Below, in pieces: positions 15,360-22,087 of a stretch of DNA of 42,464 nt. Position 1 is the stretch's first letter. Each line of letters starts with the position of its first letter. The position numbers and the translations under genes are program-made. This stretch comes from Limimaricola sp. G21655-S1 (GTDB taxonomy: Bacteria > Pseudomonadota > Alphaproteobacteria > Rhodobacterales > Rhodobacteraceae): positions 1 to 42,464 of the forward strand of contig NZ_JAPWGO010000023.1 in assembly GCF_027213785.1 (NCBI RefSeq). Direction: 5' to 3'. The notes beneath the pieces were generated by a model. That model was given only the letters and a program-made list of their open reading frames with translations. It was not told the DNA's origin and did not search any database.

Positions 15360-15732
15360 GTGTTCCGTCCCCTCCGGCCGCAAGGGGCCGTTCCCGCACT
15401 GCTTTCCGGGGTAGGGGATGGCGCCTTACCGCGCAAGTCCCACGCGGTGCACGACGGCCCTGCCCATTGACTTGTGCGGCTTTCGGGTCCATCTGCCCCT
15501 CAAGACCGAAGCGCTTGGCCCGCGTGAGCAGCCGCGCCGCCCCCGCAGGACCTGCGCTGGCGCCCGCACCGCTTCGGATCTCAGGTTCCCATTTCACGCA
15601 AGGGGCCGCGTCCTGTCGGCGCGTGGGCATTCGGCCCCGCGTGAGCGCAAGGGCGCAACCCGACCGTCGACCCGCATGCCGCGGGTCTGCGCCCATGCCG
15701 CGGTGCGTTTCGTGCCGCTTACAAGGATGCAC
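15360..15732. other. Long leader of the DEAD-box helicase gene
   Basis: No protein-like frame is seen in these 373 bases between the divergent mipZ and helicase genes. TTGACT at about 15467 is a possible -35 for the helicase, without a convincing -10. A perfect hairpin (GACCCGC 15669-15675 / GCGGGTC 15681-15687) lies 45 bases before the helicase start. Long structured leaders are common for cold-inducible DEAD-box genes; the link here is inference. Confidence 0.4.
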
Positions 15733-17007
15733 ATGGATTTCGACATGCTGGGGCTGGCGCCCCGTCTCGTTTCCGCCCTCGCCGAGCAGGGCATCACCGA
15801 TCCGACCCCGATCCAGACCCAGGCGATCCCGCACGCCATGAACGGCCGCGACGTGATGGGCCTGGCCCAGACCGGCACCGGCAAGACCGCGGCCTTCGGC
15901 CTGCCGATGATCGACCGGCTGATGAAGTCGGGCGGCAAGCCCGCCCCGAAATCGGCCCGCGCGCTGGTGCTGGCGCCGACGCGCGAGTTGGCCAAGCAGA
16001 TCGCCGACAACCTCACCGCCTATACCCAAGGCAGCCACCTCAAGACCGTGCTGGTCGTCGGCGGCGCCGGGATCAACGGCCAGATCAAGCGCATGGAAGG
16101 TGGCTGCTCGTTGCTCGTCGCCACGCCGGGCCGGCTGATCGACCTGCTCGACCGTCGTGCGGTCGACCTGTCGAAGACCGAGTTCCTGGTGCTCGACGAG
16201 GCCGATCAGATGCTCGACATGGGCTTCATCCACGCGCTGCGCCGGATCGCGCCCCTGTTGCCGAAGGAGCGTCAGACGATGCTGTTCTCGGCCACCATGC
16301 CCAAGCAGATGGAAGAGCTGGCCTCGGCCTATCTCACCGACGCGGTGCGGGTGCAGGTGAACCCGCCGGGCAAGGCCGCCGACAAGATCGACCAGTCGAT
16401 CCACTTCGTCGCCAAGGCTGCCAAGACCGAGCTTCTGACCGAGCTGCTCGACCAGCACCGCGACGAGCTGGCGCTGGTCTTCGGACGTACCAAGCACGGC
16501 ATGGAGAAGCTTTCCAAGCAGCTCGCCGCCGCCGGCTTCGCCGCCGCCGCGATCCATGGCAACAAGAGCCAGGGTCAGCGCGAACGGGCGCTCCGCGACT
16601 TTCGCGAGGGCAAGGTCCGGGTGCTGGTCGCCACCGATGTCGCCGCACGCGGCATCGACATCCCGGGTGTGCGCCACGTCTACAACTACGAGCTGCCGAA
16701 CGTGGCCGAGAACTACGTGCACCGGATCGGTCGCACCGCGCGTGCCGGTGCCGATGGCCGCGCCGTGGCGCTCTGCGCGCCCGACGAGATGGGTGAGCTG
16801 AAGGATATCGAAAAGGCGATGAAGGCGGCGATCCCGGTGGCCTCCGGCACCCGCTGGGACCCGGTCGAGCCCGAGAAAAAGGGCCGTCGCGGTGGCGGCG
16901 GCGGTGGCGGTCGCCGGTTCGGAGGCGGCGCGCCCAAGCCCGAGGGCGCGGCCAAGCCGGGCGGCCGCCCGGCCCGGCGTCGCAGGCCCGCCCGCAAGGC
17001 CGCCTGA
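15733..17007 (+). CDS. DEAD-box ATP-dependent RNA helicase
   Basis: A 424-residue RNA helicase that unwinds structured RNA, probably in ribosome assembly or RNA decay (RhlE/RhlB-type). The order is a Q motif (TPIQTQAIPHA), AQTGTGKT (45-52), PTRELA, DEAD (155-158), SAT (from 186), then the second RecA domain with ATDVAARGIDIP and HRIGRTAR (from 330). The last 45 residues are glycine and arginine rich (RRGGGGGGRRFGGG), a typical RNA-binding tail. ATG at 15733 is preferred over 15727 because AAGG is six bases upstream. The frame stays open upstream for 300 bases but that part is not protein-like. A 373-base leader precedes it. Confidence 0.92.
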   Translation: MDFDMLGLAPRLVSALAEQGITDPTPIQTQAIPHAMNGRDVMGLAQTGTGKTAAFGLPMIDRLMKSGGKPAPKSARALVLAPTRELAKQIADNLTAYTQGSHLKTVLVVGGAGINGQIKRMEGGCSLLVATPGRLIDLLDRRAVDLSKTEFLVLDEADQMLDMGFIHALRRIAPLLPKERQTMLFSATMPKQMEELASAYLTDAVRVQVNPPGKAADKIDQSIHFVAKAAKTELLTELLDQHRDELALVFGRTKHGMEKLSKQLAAAGFAAAAIHGNKSQGQRERALRDFREGKVRVLVATDVAARGIDIPGVRHVYNYELPNVAENYVHRIGRTARAGADGRAVALCAPDEMGELKDIEKAMKAAIPVASGTRWDPVEPEKKGRRGGGGGGGRRFGGGAPKPEGAAKPGGRPARRRRPARKAA

Positions 17008-17012
17008 AGACG

Positions 17013-17041
17013 AAAACGCCGCCCCTCGGGGCGGCGTTTTT
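17013..17041. terminator. Bidirectional terminator after the DEAD-box gene
   Basis: AAAACGCCGCCC pairs with GGGCGGCGTTTT around a CTCG loop, and T residues follow on both strands. It ends the helicase transcript and probably also that of the gene at 17067-17579. Confidence 0.88.
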
Positions 17042-17066
17042 CATTTCCGAAAGCTGTCGGAAGCGA

Positions 17067-17579
17067 TCAGACGTCGAGATCGACGCGCGCCCGTGGTTGG
17101 GTCGCGCCGAGGAGCCGCGCCCGAAGCGTGGCGCACTGCTCGGCGGTGACGATGTCGAAGCCGCCCGAGGCTGCCCGCGCGCGGTGTTTCTCGGCCAGCG
17201 CGCCATGCGGCCGGGCGGCGTGCGCCGCGCCGAATGCGGCCGCGATCTCCGACCATGGCGCGATGCGGCTCAGCTCGTCCCACTGCGCCACCAGCGCGGG
17301 GCCGCGCCCTTGGGCAAGCGCGTCGGAGACCAGCCGGGCATTGGGCACCAGCATCCAGACCTCGCGGCGGGTTTGGCGGATCGGGCTCGCCTCGTCCCAC
17401 CGCATGGCACGGGGGCGCGCGGCGGCCTTGTGCATGCCATAGGCGGCCCGGCCCATCGTGGCTTTTTCGTGGCGCCCGCGCGGCTCGATCGGGGGCACCC
17501 GGCCCAGGATACGCATCATTTCATGATGATCGATCAGGTGGGCCTTGTCGGCGAAGGAACGGGCGCCGGAATGTTGCAT
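17067..17579 (-). CDS. Unknown protein of 170 residues
   Basis: I recognise no family. The protein is soluble-looking, with no signal peptide or membrane segment. It has a basic His/Met/Arg-rich first third (about 15-65, including IDHHEMMRILGRVPPIEPRG) and an alanine-rich helical second half. Trp residues at about 61, 74, 100 and 109 suggest a folded core. The start ATG at 17579 has CAGGGG about eight bases upstream; longer in-frame starts give non-protein-like extensions. A perfect inverted repeat ATGACA-TATT-TGTCAT (17596-17611) lies 17 bases before the start, and the upstream 60 bases are AT-richer than the surroundings, consistent with a regulated promoter. It is transcribed alone. Confidence 0.6.
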   Translation of the reverse strand: MQHSGARSFADKAHLIDHHEMMRILGRVPPIEPRGRHEKATMGRAAYGMHKAAARPRAMRWDEASPIRQTRREVWMLVPNARLVSDALAQGRGPALVAQWDELSRIAPWSEIAAAFGAAHAARPHGALAEKHRARAASGGFDIVTAEQCATLRARLLGATQPRARVDLDV

Positions 17580-17595
17580 CGAAAAAGCCCCTGAA

Positions 17596-17611
17596 ATGAC
17601 ATATTTGTCAT
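17596..17611. promoter_or_regulatory. Inverted repeat, candidate operator
   Basis: ATGACA and TGTCAT, six-base perfect arms four bases apart, lie directly upstream of the unknown gene ending at 17067. The position overlaps where the -10 to +1 region of its promoter should be. No known regulator is implied by the motif. Confidence 0.45.
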
Positions 17612-17777
17612 GGTCTAGCAGGGTCGAACGCATTGCGACACAATTAGGTGCCGATTGTTGCCCGCAAAACGCCATATTTCGACATCGCCCTGCCATTGTT
17701 GTGCGATGTAGGGGCAAATCGGGCGGATTTTCGGGGCAGGGTGGGCGCCGCGTCGCCGCAATTGCGCCACAAATGCA

Positions 17778-17803
17778 AAACGCCGCCCCGAAGGGCGGCG
17801 TTT
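17778..17803 (-). terminator. Terminator after rpmE
   Basis: AAACGCCGCCC pairs with GGGCGGCGTTT around a four-base loop. On the minus strand it is followed by TTTTGCATTT. It ends the ribosomal protein cluster, 24 bases after the rpmE stop. Confidence 0.88.
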
Positions 17804-17826
17804 CCGATTCGCCGAGGCTGGGGCTA

Positions 17827-18048
17827 TCAGAAGCCGAGGCCGGCGTACTTGTTCTTGAACTTCGAGACGCGGCCGCCGGCATCCATCAGGCGCGAGGAGC
17901 CGCCGGTCCAGGCCGGGTGCACGGAGGGGTCGATGTCGAGCGACAGCTGGTCGCCTTCCTTGCCCCAGGTCGACTTCATCTTGACCACGGTGCCGTCGGT
18001 CATCTTGACGTCGATGATGTGGTAGTCGGGGTGGATGTCCGCTTTCAT
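17827..18048 (-). CDS. rpmE: 50S ribosomal protein L31
   Basis: A 73-residue bL31, part of the large-subunit central protuberance and a bridge to the 30S head. It has the family start KADIHPDYH, the [13 protein letters not shown] core and the [10 protein letters not shown] end, as in other Rhodobacterales. The zinc-binding CxxC found in many L31 proteins is absent (no cysteine at all), so this is the C-minus form that does not depend on zinc. It follows rplS by 11 bases and is the last gene of the cluster before a strong terminator. Confidence 0.97.
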   Translation of the reverse strand: MKADIHPDYHIIDVKMTDGTVVKMKSTWGKEGDQLSLDIDPSVHPAWTGGSSRLMDAGGRVSKFKNKYAGLGF

Positions 18049-18059
18049 GTCGGCGCTCC

Positions 18060-18452
18060 TCAGGCCTGGGCCGCGGCCGTGTCGGCCTTGGGCTTGTAGT
18101 TGCTGACTTCGGCGATACGGGCCGACTTGCCGCGACGCGAACGCAGGTAGTAGAGCTTCGCGCGGCGCACGCGGCCACGACGCACCACCTCAATCGAATC
18201 GATGTTGGTCGAGTAGAGCGGGAAGACGCGCTCGACGCCCTCGCCGAACGAGATCTTGCGCACGGTGAACGAGCCGGCGATGCCGGAGCCGTTCTTGCGG
18301 CTGATGCAGACGCCTTCGTACATCTGGACGCGGGTCCGGGTGCCCTCGGTCACCTTGTAGCCGACGCGCACGGTGTCACCGGCCTTGAAGTCGGGAATGG
18401 TCTTTCCCAGCGAAGCGATCTGCTCCGCTTCGAGCTGTGCGATCAGGTCCAT
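18060..18452 (-). CDS. rplS: 50S ribosomal protein L19
   Basis: A 130-residue bL19, located at the 30S-50S interface. It has the typical start [25 protein letters not shown], the [14 protein letters not shown] motif, and [18 protein letters not shown] near the end. It is slightly longer than E. coli L19 because of an alanine-rich C-terminal tail. The ATG at 18452 has AAGGAG upstream and begins the family N terminus; upstream in-frame sequence is spacer. It lies 52 bases after trmD, the conserved trmD-rplS order, with a small hairpin (TCGCGG / CCGCGA, 18473-18490) in the gap. Confidence 0.97.
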   Translation of the reverse strand: MDLIAQLEAEQIASLGKTIPDFKAGDTVRVGYKVTEGTRTRVQMYEGVCISRKNGSGIAGSFTVRKISFGEGVERVFPLYSTNIDSIEVVRRGRVRRAKLYYLRSRRGKSARIAEVSNYKPKADTAAAQA

Positions 18453-18504
18453 GCCTGTCACTCCTTGATTGCTCGCGGTTATCTCCGCGAAGTTGCTCGC
18501 AACC

Positions 18505-19335
18505 TCAGAGCTCTCGGTCTTCATCCGGGTCCATACCGCGCGCCGCGCAATATGCCCGCCAGAGATCAGGTCGCCGTTCTTTCGTCAGCCTCTCGGCCAT
18601 CTCCCGGCGCCAGTCGGTGATCTTCGCGTGATGGCCCGAGAGAAGAACCTCGGGGATCGCACGACCCTTCCAGAGCGCGGGCTTGGTGTACTGCGGGTGT
18701 TCGAGGAGACCGTGGGAGAAGGATTCCTCCTCCGTGGACGCCTGATTCCCGAGCACGCGGGGTATAAGGCGGACCGTCGCGTCGATCAAGGCCTGCGCCG
18801 CGATCTCGCCGCCGGTCAACACGAAATCTCCGAGCGAAACCTCGAGGATGCCGTGCTCCTCGATCACCCGCTCGTCCACCCCCTCGAAGCGGCCGCAAAG
18901 CAGGATCACCCCGTCCGCCTGCGCCAGTTCCCGCGCCAGCGCCTGATCGAAGCGGCGACCGCGCGGCGAAAGGTAGATCACCGGGGTCACGCCCTTGGCG
19001 CGCGCCTTGGCGTCGTCGATGGCGCGACCGACGATGTCGGGGCGCAGGACCATGCCGGCACCGCCGCCCGCGGGCGTGTCGTCGACATTGCGGTGCTTGC
19101 CCTCGCCGTAGGGGCGCAGGTCGATCGGCTGTAGCTGCCACCGCCCGTCCTTCAGCGCCTTGCCGGTCAGGCTCTCGCCCAGCACGCCGGGGAAGGCCTG
19201 TGGAAACAGGGTGACGACCTGCGCGGTCCAGGCCCCGGCGAGGTCCGGAGTGTCGGTCATCAGCTCGCGCGGCTGCGCCGAGGGGCGGGCGCTCAGCCGA
19301 CCTGCGGCGCGGGGGGGGGGAGGGGTGTCGCTCAT
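18505..19335 (-). CDS. trmD: tRNA (guanine-N1-)-methyltransferase
   Basis: A 276-residue SPOUT-class enzyme that makes m1G37 next to the anticodon, preventing frameshifting. The family core starts at about 34 ([15 protein letters not shown]). It has the [12 protein letters not shown] loop, the knot segments VIYLSPRG and [12 protein letters not shown], and [13 protein letters not shown], where the catalytic aspartate lies. The first 30 residues are a poorly conserved extension also seen in related bacteria. Codons 5-8 are a run of ten C residues (G on the plus strand, 19311-19320). A slip there would kill the long start but not an in-frame ATG at codon 26 (19260). Confidence 0.95.
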   Translation of the reverse strand: MSDTPPPPRAAGRLSARPSAQPRELMTDTPDLAGAWTAQVVTLFPQAFPGVLGESLTGKALKDGRWQLQPIDLRPYGEGKHRNVDDTPAGGGAGMVLRPDIVGRAIDDAKARAKGVTPVIYLSPRGRRFDQALARELAQADGVILLCGRFEGVDERVIEEHGILEVSLGDFVLTGGEIAAQALIDATVRLIPRVLGNQASTEEESFSHGLLEHPQYTKPALWKGRAIPEVLLSGHHAKITDWRREMAERLTKERRPDLWRAYCAARGMDPDEDREL

Positions 19336-19357
19336 GGCGACGGCTCTAGCGGATCAC

Positions 19358-19385
19358 GGGCCGCCGGGAAAGATCCCGGCGGCCC
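19358..19385. terminator. Perfect hairpin between DUF1328 gene and trmD
   Basis: Eleven-base arms GGGCCGCCGGG / CCCGGCGGCCC have a six-base loop. It lies 16 bases after the DUF1328 stop on the minus strand. There is no T-tract, so it may attenuate rather than stop readthrough into trmD. Confidence 0.5.
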
Positions 19386-19401
19386 GGAGCTTGCTGCGCG
19401 A

Positions 19402-19566
19402 TCAGGCCGCGAGGCCGATGATCCCGAACAGCACCAGCAGGAACAGCACCAGCGCGATGATGGCGAGCCACTTGGCCCCGGTAAGCGCGGCGCCGGAAAT
19501 CCGGCCCATGCCCAGAAGACCGGCGACGGCAGCGATGGCGAGGAGGATCAGAATCCATTCGATCAT
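19402..19566 (-). CDS. DUF1328 small membrane protein (UPF0391 family)
   Basis: A 54-residue protein, the usual length of the family. It has two hydrophobic segments (about 3-18 and 33-53) separated by a glycine-rich turn (GMGRISGAALTGAKW), expected to form an inner-membrane hairpin. The molecular role of the family is not known; members are often induced by stress. The ATG at 19566 begins with the standard MIEWILILLAIAA. It sits between rimM and trmD, where most bacteria have nothing, with its own EcfG-like promoter upstream and a strong hairpin downstream. Confidence 0.9.
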   Translation of the reverse strand: MIEWILILLAIAAVAGLLGMGRISGAALTGAKWLAIIALVLFLLVLFGIIGLAA

Positions 19567-19617
19567 GTCATAGCCTTTCGGTCTGCGCCCGGAAAAACTC
19601 CGGCGCTTCAAGGGCTC

Positions 19618-19642
19618 AACACGGATGGGTAAGGCGGGTTCC
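19618..19642 (-). promoter_or_regulatory. EcfG-like promoter for the DUF1328 gene
   Basis: On the minus strand GGAAC (19642-19638) is followed after 17 bases by GTT (19620-19618), i.e. GGAAC-N16-TGTT, one base from consensus. It lies in the gap just after the rimM stop and about 50 bases before the DUF1328 start. Confidence 0.6.
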
Positions 19643-19649
19643 GGGGCGT

Positions 19650-20159
19650 TCAACCCTCGAACAGGCCCTCCGGCGGATCGGCGACGATGCGCCCCGCCGC
19701 GAGATCGACGGTCGGCACGGCAGCGAGCGTGAAGGGCAGTAGAACCGTGGCCTGACCCTGCGGCGGCAGCACCTCCAGCAGGTCTCCGGCCCCGTGGTTG
19801 AGCACCGCGCGCACCGTGCCCAAGAGCGCGCCGCCGGTATCGTGCACCGCGAGGCCGATCAGGTCGGCGTGGTAGTATTCGTCGTCGGGCAGGGCTGGCA
19901 GCCGGTCGCGCGGCGCGAAGAGATCGGCGCCCTTGAGCGCGTCGGCCTCCTCCTTGCTGGTGATGCCGTCGACCCGGGCGGTATAGGCGCCCGAGCCCTG
20001 ACCGGTCAGCACGATCTGCCGGAATTCGCGGCCATCGGCGGTGCTGAGCGGCACGTAGTCGACGATCGCCTCGGGATCGGCGCAGAAGCTCTTGAGCCGC
20101 ACCTCGCCGCGCACCCCGAAGGCGCCCGCCAGCCGCCCCACGCAGATCATGTCGCCCAT
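19650..20159 (-). CDS. rimM: 16S rRNA processing protein RimM
   Basis: A 169-residue ribosome maturation factor that binds S19 and helps assemble the 30S head. The N-terminal RimM barrel ([19 protein letters not shown], described by its start at about residue 7) is followed by a PRC-barrel starting near the conserved [10 protein letters not shown] (about 94-103). Length is normal. ATG at 20159 has GGAGG seven bases upstream; a second in-frame ATG follows at 20150. It lies 61 bases after bluB in the rpsP-rimM-trmD order, here interrupted by bluB and DUF1328. Confidence 0.95.
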   Translation of the reverse strand: MGDMICVGRLAGAFGVRGEVRLKSFCADPEAIVDYVPLSTADGREFRQIVLTGQGSGAYTARVDGITSKEEADALKGADLFAPRDRLPALPDDEYYHADLIGLAVHDTGGALLGTVRAVLNHGAGDLLEVLPPQGQATVLLPFTLAAVPTVDLAAGRIVADPPEGLFEG

Positions 20160-20220
20160 GTCATGTCCTCCAAGCCTGTTCTCGCGCGTTGGAACAACAG
20201 CCCGGCCCCGAAGGCAAGGC

Positions 20221-20874
20221 TCAGCGCGTCTCGATCGGCAGGTGGCCGCGCCGGACCTCCCAGCCTTCGGCCTCGAGCTCGGGCACCCGGTCGAGCGCGC
20301 GGGCGTAACCGACGCAGAGATAGCCCACCAGCGCCCAGCCGGGCGGGACGTCCAGATCCCGCGCCAGCCGCTCGGGGTCGAGGATCGAAACCCAGCCGGT
20401 GCCTAGGCCCTCGGCGCGCGCGGTGAGCCAGAACTGGGTGATCGCGGCGACGACCGAGTAGCGCCGCATCTCGGGCATGGTGGCCGCGCCGAGGCCGTGC
20501 CCCTTGCCGGTGGTCTCGTCGCAATAGACGGCAAGCTGCACCGGCGCGTCGCGCATGCCCGACAGCTTGAGCCGCGCATAGAGCGTGGCGCGGTCGCGCG
20601 GCTGCCCCGCAAGGGCCTCGGCATTGGCCGCCTCGAAATTGGCGAGCGCCGCGGCGCGGGCTCTCTCGCTTTCGACCCGGATCACCCGCCACGGCTCCGA
20701 CAGCCCCACCGATGGTGCGGTCAGAAACGAATCGAAGCAGCGCGTCAGCGCTGCCTCGTCCACCGGATCGGTGCGGAACCGGCGCACGTCGCGCCGGCGG
20801 TCCATCAGCCGGGCCAGCTCGGCCCGGAACTCCGGCGCGAAGGCGCCGGGGCGTTCCGGGCCACCGCCGATCAC
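20221..20874 (-). CDS. bluB: 5,6-dimethylbenzimidazole synthase
   Basis: A 217-residue nitroreductase-fold flavoenzyme that fragments reduced FMN with oxygen to give 5,6-dimethylbenzimidazole, the lower ligand of vitamin B12. It resembles Sinorhizobium BluB along its length: [22 protein letters not shown], the lid segment with [39 protein letters not shown] and GYLCVGY. The start is a GTG at 20874 whose last two bases are the first two of the rpsP stop (GTGA overlap), so translation is probably coupled to ribosomal protein S16. No other B12 gene is in the window, and no cobalamin riboswitch was seen. A general nitroreductase is the less likely alternative. Confidence 0.88.
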   Translation of the reverse strand: MIGGGPERPGAFAPEFRAELARLMDRRRDVRRFRTDPVDEAALTRCFDSFLTAPSVGLSEPWRVIRVESERARAAALANFEAANAEALAGQPRDRATLYARLKLSGMRDAPVQLAVYCDETTGKGHGLGAATMPEMRRYSVVAAITQFWLTARAEGLGTGWVSILDPERLARDLDVPPGWALVGYLCVGYARALDRVPELEAEGWEVRRGHLPIETR

Positions 20875-21233
20875 TCGGCGCTCTCTTCGGCCGGGGCGGC
20901 CTCGCGGGCGGCGCGCTTCTCGGCGCGCTCCTTGGCGGCCTTGCCCGGCTCGCCCTTCTTGGGGTTGGAGCGGGTCTTCTTCTCGGCGACGCCGGCGGCT
21001 TCGAGCATGCGCGCGACGCGGTCGGTCGGCTGGGCGCCCTTGGCGATCCATTCCTGGATGCGCTCGATGTCCATCTTCACGCGGTCCTCGCTGTCCTTGG
21101 GGAGCAGCGGGTTGTAGGTGCCGAGCTTCTCGAGGAAGCGGCCGTCACGCGGCATGCGCGAGTCGGTGGCGACGATCGAGTAGTGGGGGCGCTTCTTGGA
21201 ACCGCCGCGGGCGAGCCGGATCTTCATGGCCAT
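20871..21233 (-). CDS. rpsP: 30S ribosomal protein S16
   Basis: A 120-residue bS16. It has the family start [19 protein letters not shown], the [19 protein letters not shown] segment and the [16 protein letters not shown] motif. The last 35 residues are a lysine/alanine/glutamate tail ([17 protein letters not shown]) common in alphaproteobacteria. The ATG at 21233 has AGGAG upstream; a second ATG two codons on is equally possible. It follows the chorismate mutase gene and overlaps bluB by four bases. A perfect hairpin precedes it in the gap at 21261-21277. Confidence 0.97.
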   Translation of the reverse strand: MAMKIRLARGGSKKRPHYSIVATDSRMPRDGRFLEKLGTYNPLLPKDSEDRVKMDIERIQEWIAKGAQPTDRVARMLEAAGVAEKKTRSNPKKGEPGKAAKERAEKRAAREAAPAEESAE

Positions 21234-21260
21234 GGGAGTATCTCCTTGGGTATGGCTGGT

Positions 21261-21277
21261 GACGGGAACGTCCCGTC
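21261..21277. repeat. Hairpin at the chorismate mutase/rpsP junction
   Basis: Perfect seven-base arms GACGGGA / TCCCGTC lie three bases apart and overlap the chorismate mutase stop codon. With no T-tract it is more likely an mRNA processing or stability element than a terminator. Confidence 0.4.
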
Positions 21278-21572
21278 AGGATTGATGTTTTTCGTGGTGC
21301 TTGATGACTTCCTGGATGATGAAGGCCAGGAATTTCTTGGCGAATTCGGGGTCGAGATCGGCCTCCTTCGCAAGATCGGTGAGCCGGGCGATCTGCGCTT
21401 CCTCGCGGATCGGATCGGCCGGGGGCAGGTCGTGCTCGGCCTTGAGCCGGCCGACCGCCTGAGTGTGCTTGAACCGCTCGCCCAGCGTGTAGACGAGGAT
21501 CGCGTCGAGCCGGTCGATGCTCTCGCGGTGCTCGCGCAGAAGCTGCGCGGCACGGTTGCTGGCCTCGGTCAT
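21276..21572 (-). CDS. Chorismate mutase (AroQ type)
   Basis: A 98-residue all-helical chorismate mutase catalysing chorismate to prephenate, the branch to phenylalanine and tyrosine. The arrangement is the AroQ one: first helix RAAQLLREHRESIDRLDAILVYTLGERF with the active-site Arg and Asp, KHTQAVGRLKAEHDLPPADPIREE for the second, and FLAFIIQEVIKHHE for the third. It lies between a GNAT gene (4-base ATGA overlap) and rpsP, the order usual in Rhodobacterales, so it is part of the ffh-rpsP transcript. Confidence 0.93.
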   Translation of the reverse strand: MTEASNRAAQLLREHRESIDRLDAILVYTLGERFKHTQAVGRLKAEHDLPPADPIREEAQIARLTDLAKEADLDPEFAKKFLAFIIQEVIKHHEKHQS

Positions 21573-22087
21573 GGGCGCTCTCCCGTCAGGTCGTGGCGCC
21601 AGATCTCGACGGCGGGGCCGTCGGGGTCGGCGCGGAATTCGCGGCCCGTGTTCTCGGCGCCTAGCCGCCGCGCCACCGATTGGCTGGCGGCGTTCTCGGG
21701 GTCGATCATCGAGGCCAGCTCGCGCATCCCCAGACGGTCGCGCGCGAAATCGAGAACGGCACGGCCGGCCTCGGTGGCATAGCCCTTGCCTTCGGCCCCC
21801 TCGTAGAGGTGGTAGCCCAACTCCGGCATCGGCCAGGGTTCGGGGCCCCAGAGACCGACGAGCCCGACCGGCGCGCCGCTATCGCGCTCGATCGCGGCCC
21901 ACATGCCGTAGCCGAGGATCTGCCAGTGCCCCAGATGCAGCGCGATCACCCGCCACGCCTTGTGCCGGGGTGCCGGGCCGCCGACGAAGCTCGACCGCTC
22001 GGAGGCGAAGAATTCGCGCTCCGCCGGCAGCACCGACAGCGAAGGCGGCACGAGGTGCAGCCGGTCCGTGGCGAGCGACGGGATCAT
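21569..22087 (-). CDS. GNAT family N-acetyltransferase (RimJ/RimL-like)
   Basis: A 172-residue acetyltransferase of the RimJ/RimL-like group, with LATDRLHLVPPS at the start, GLVGLWGPEPWPMPELGYHL in the middle, the acetyl-CoA loop GAEGKGYATEA (about 97-107), and DPENAASQSVARRLGAEN toward the end. The family acetylates N termini of ribosomal proteins, other proteins, or small molecules; the target here is unknown. It overlaps ffh by four bases upstream and the chorismate mutase by four bases downstream, so all three are translated as a coupled unit. Confidence 0.88.
   Translation of the reverse strand: MIPSLATDRLHLVPPSLSVLPAEREFFASERSSFVGGPAPRHKAWRVIALHLGHWQILGYGMWAAIERDSGAPVGLVGLWGPEPWPMPELGYHLYEGAEGKGYATEAGRAVLDFARDRLGMRELASMIDPENAASQSVARRLGAENTGREFRADPDGPAVEIWRHDLTGERP

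Noticed and set aside
21265-21289. EcfG-like match GGAAC-N16-TGTT on the plus strand
   Set aside because: It lies in the aroQ-rpsP junction pointing antisense into aroQ, and the GGAAC is part of the hairpin there. Most likely chance.
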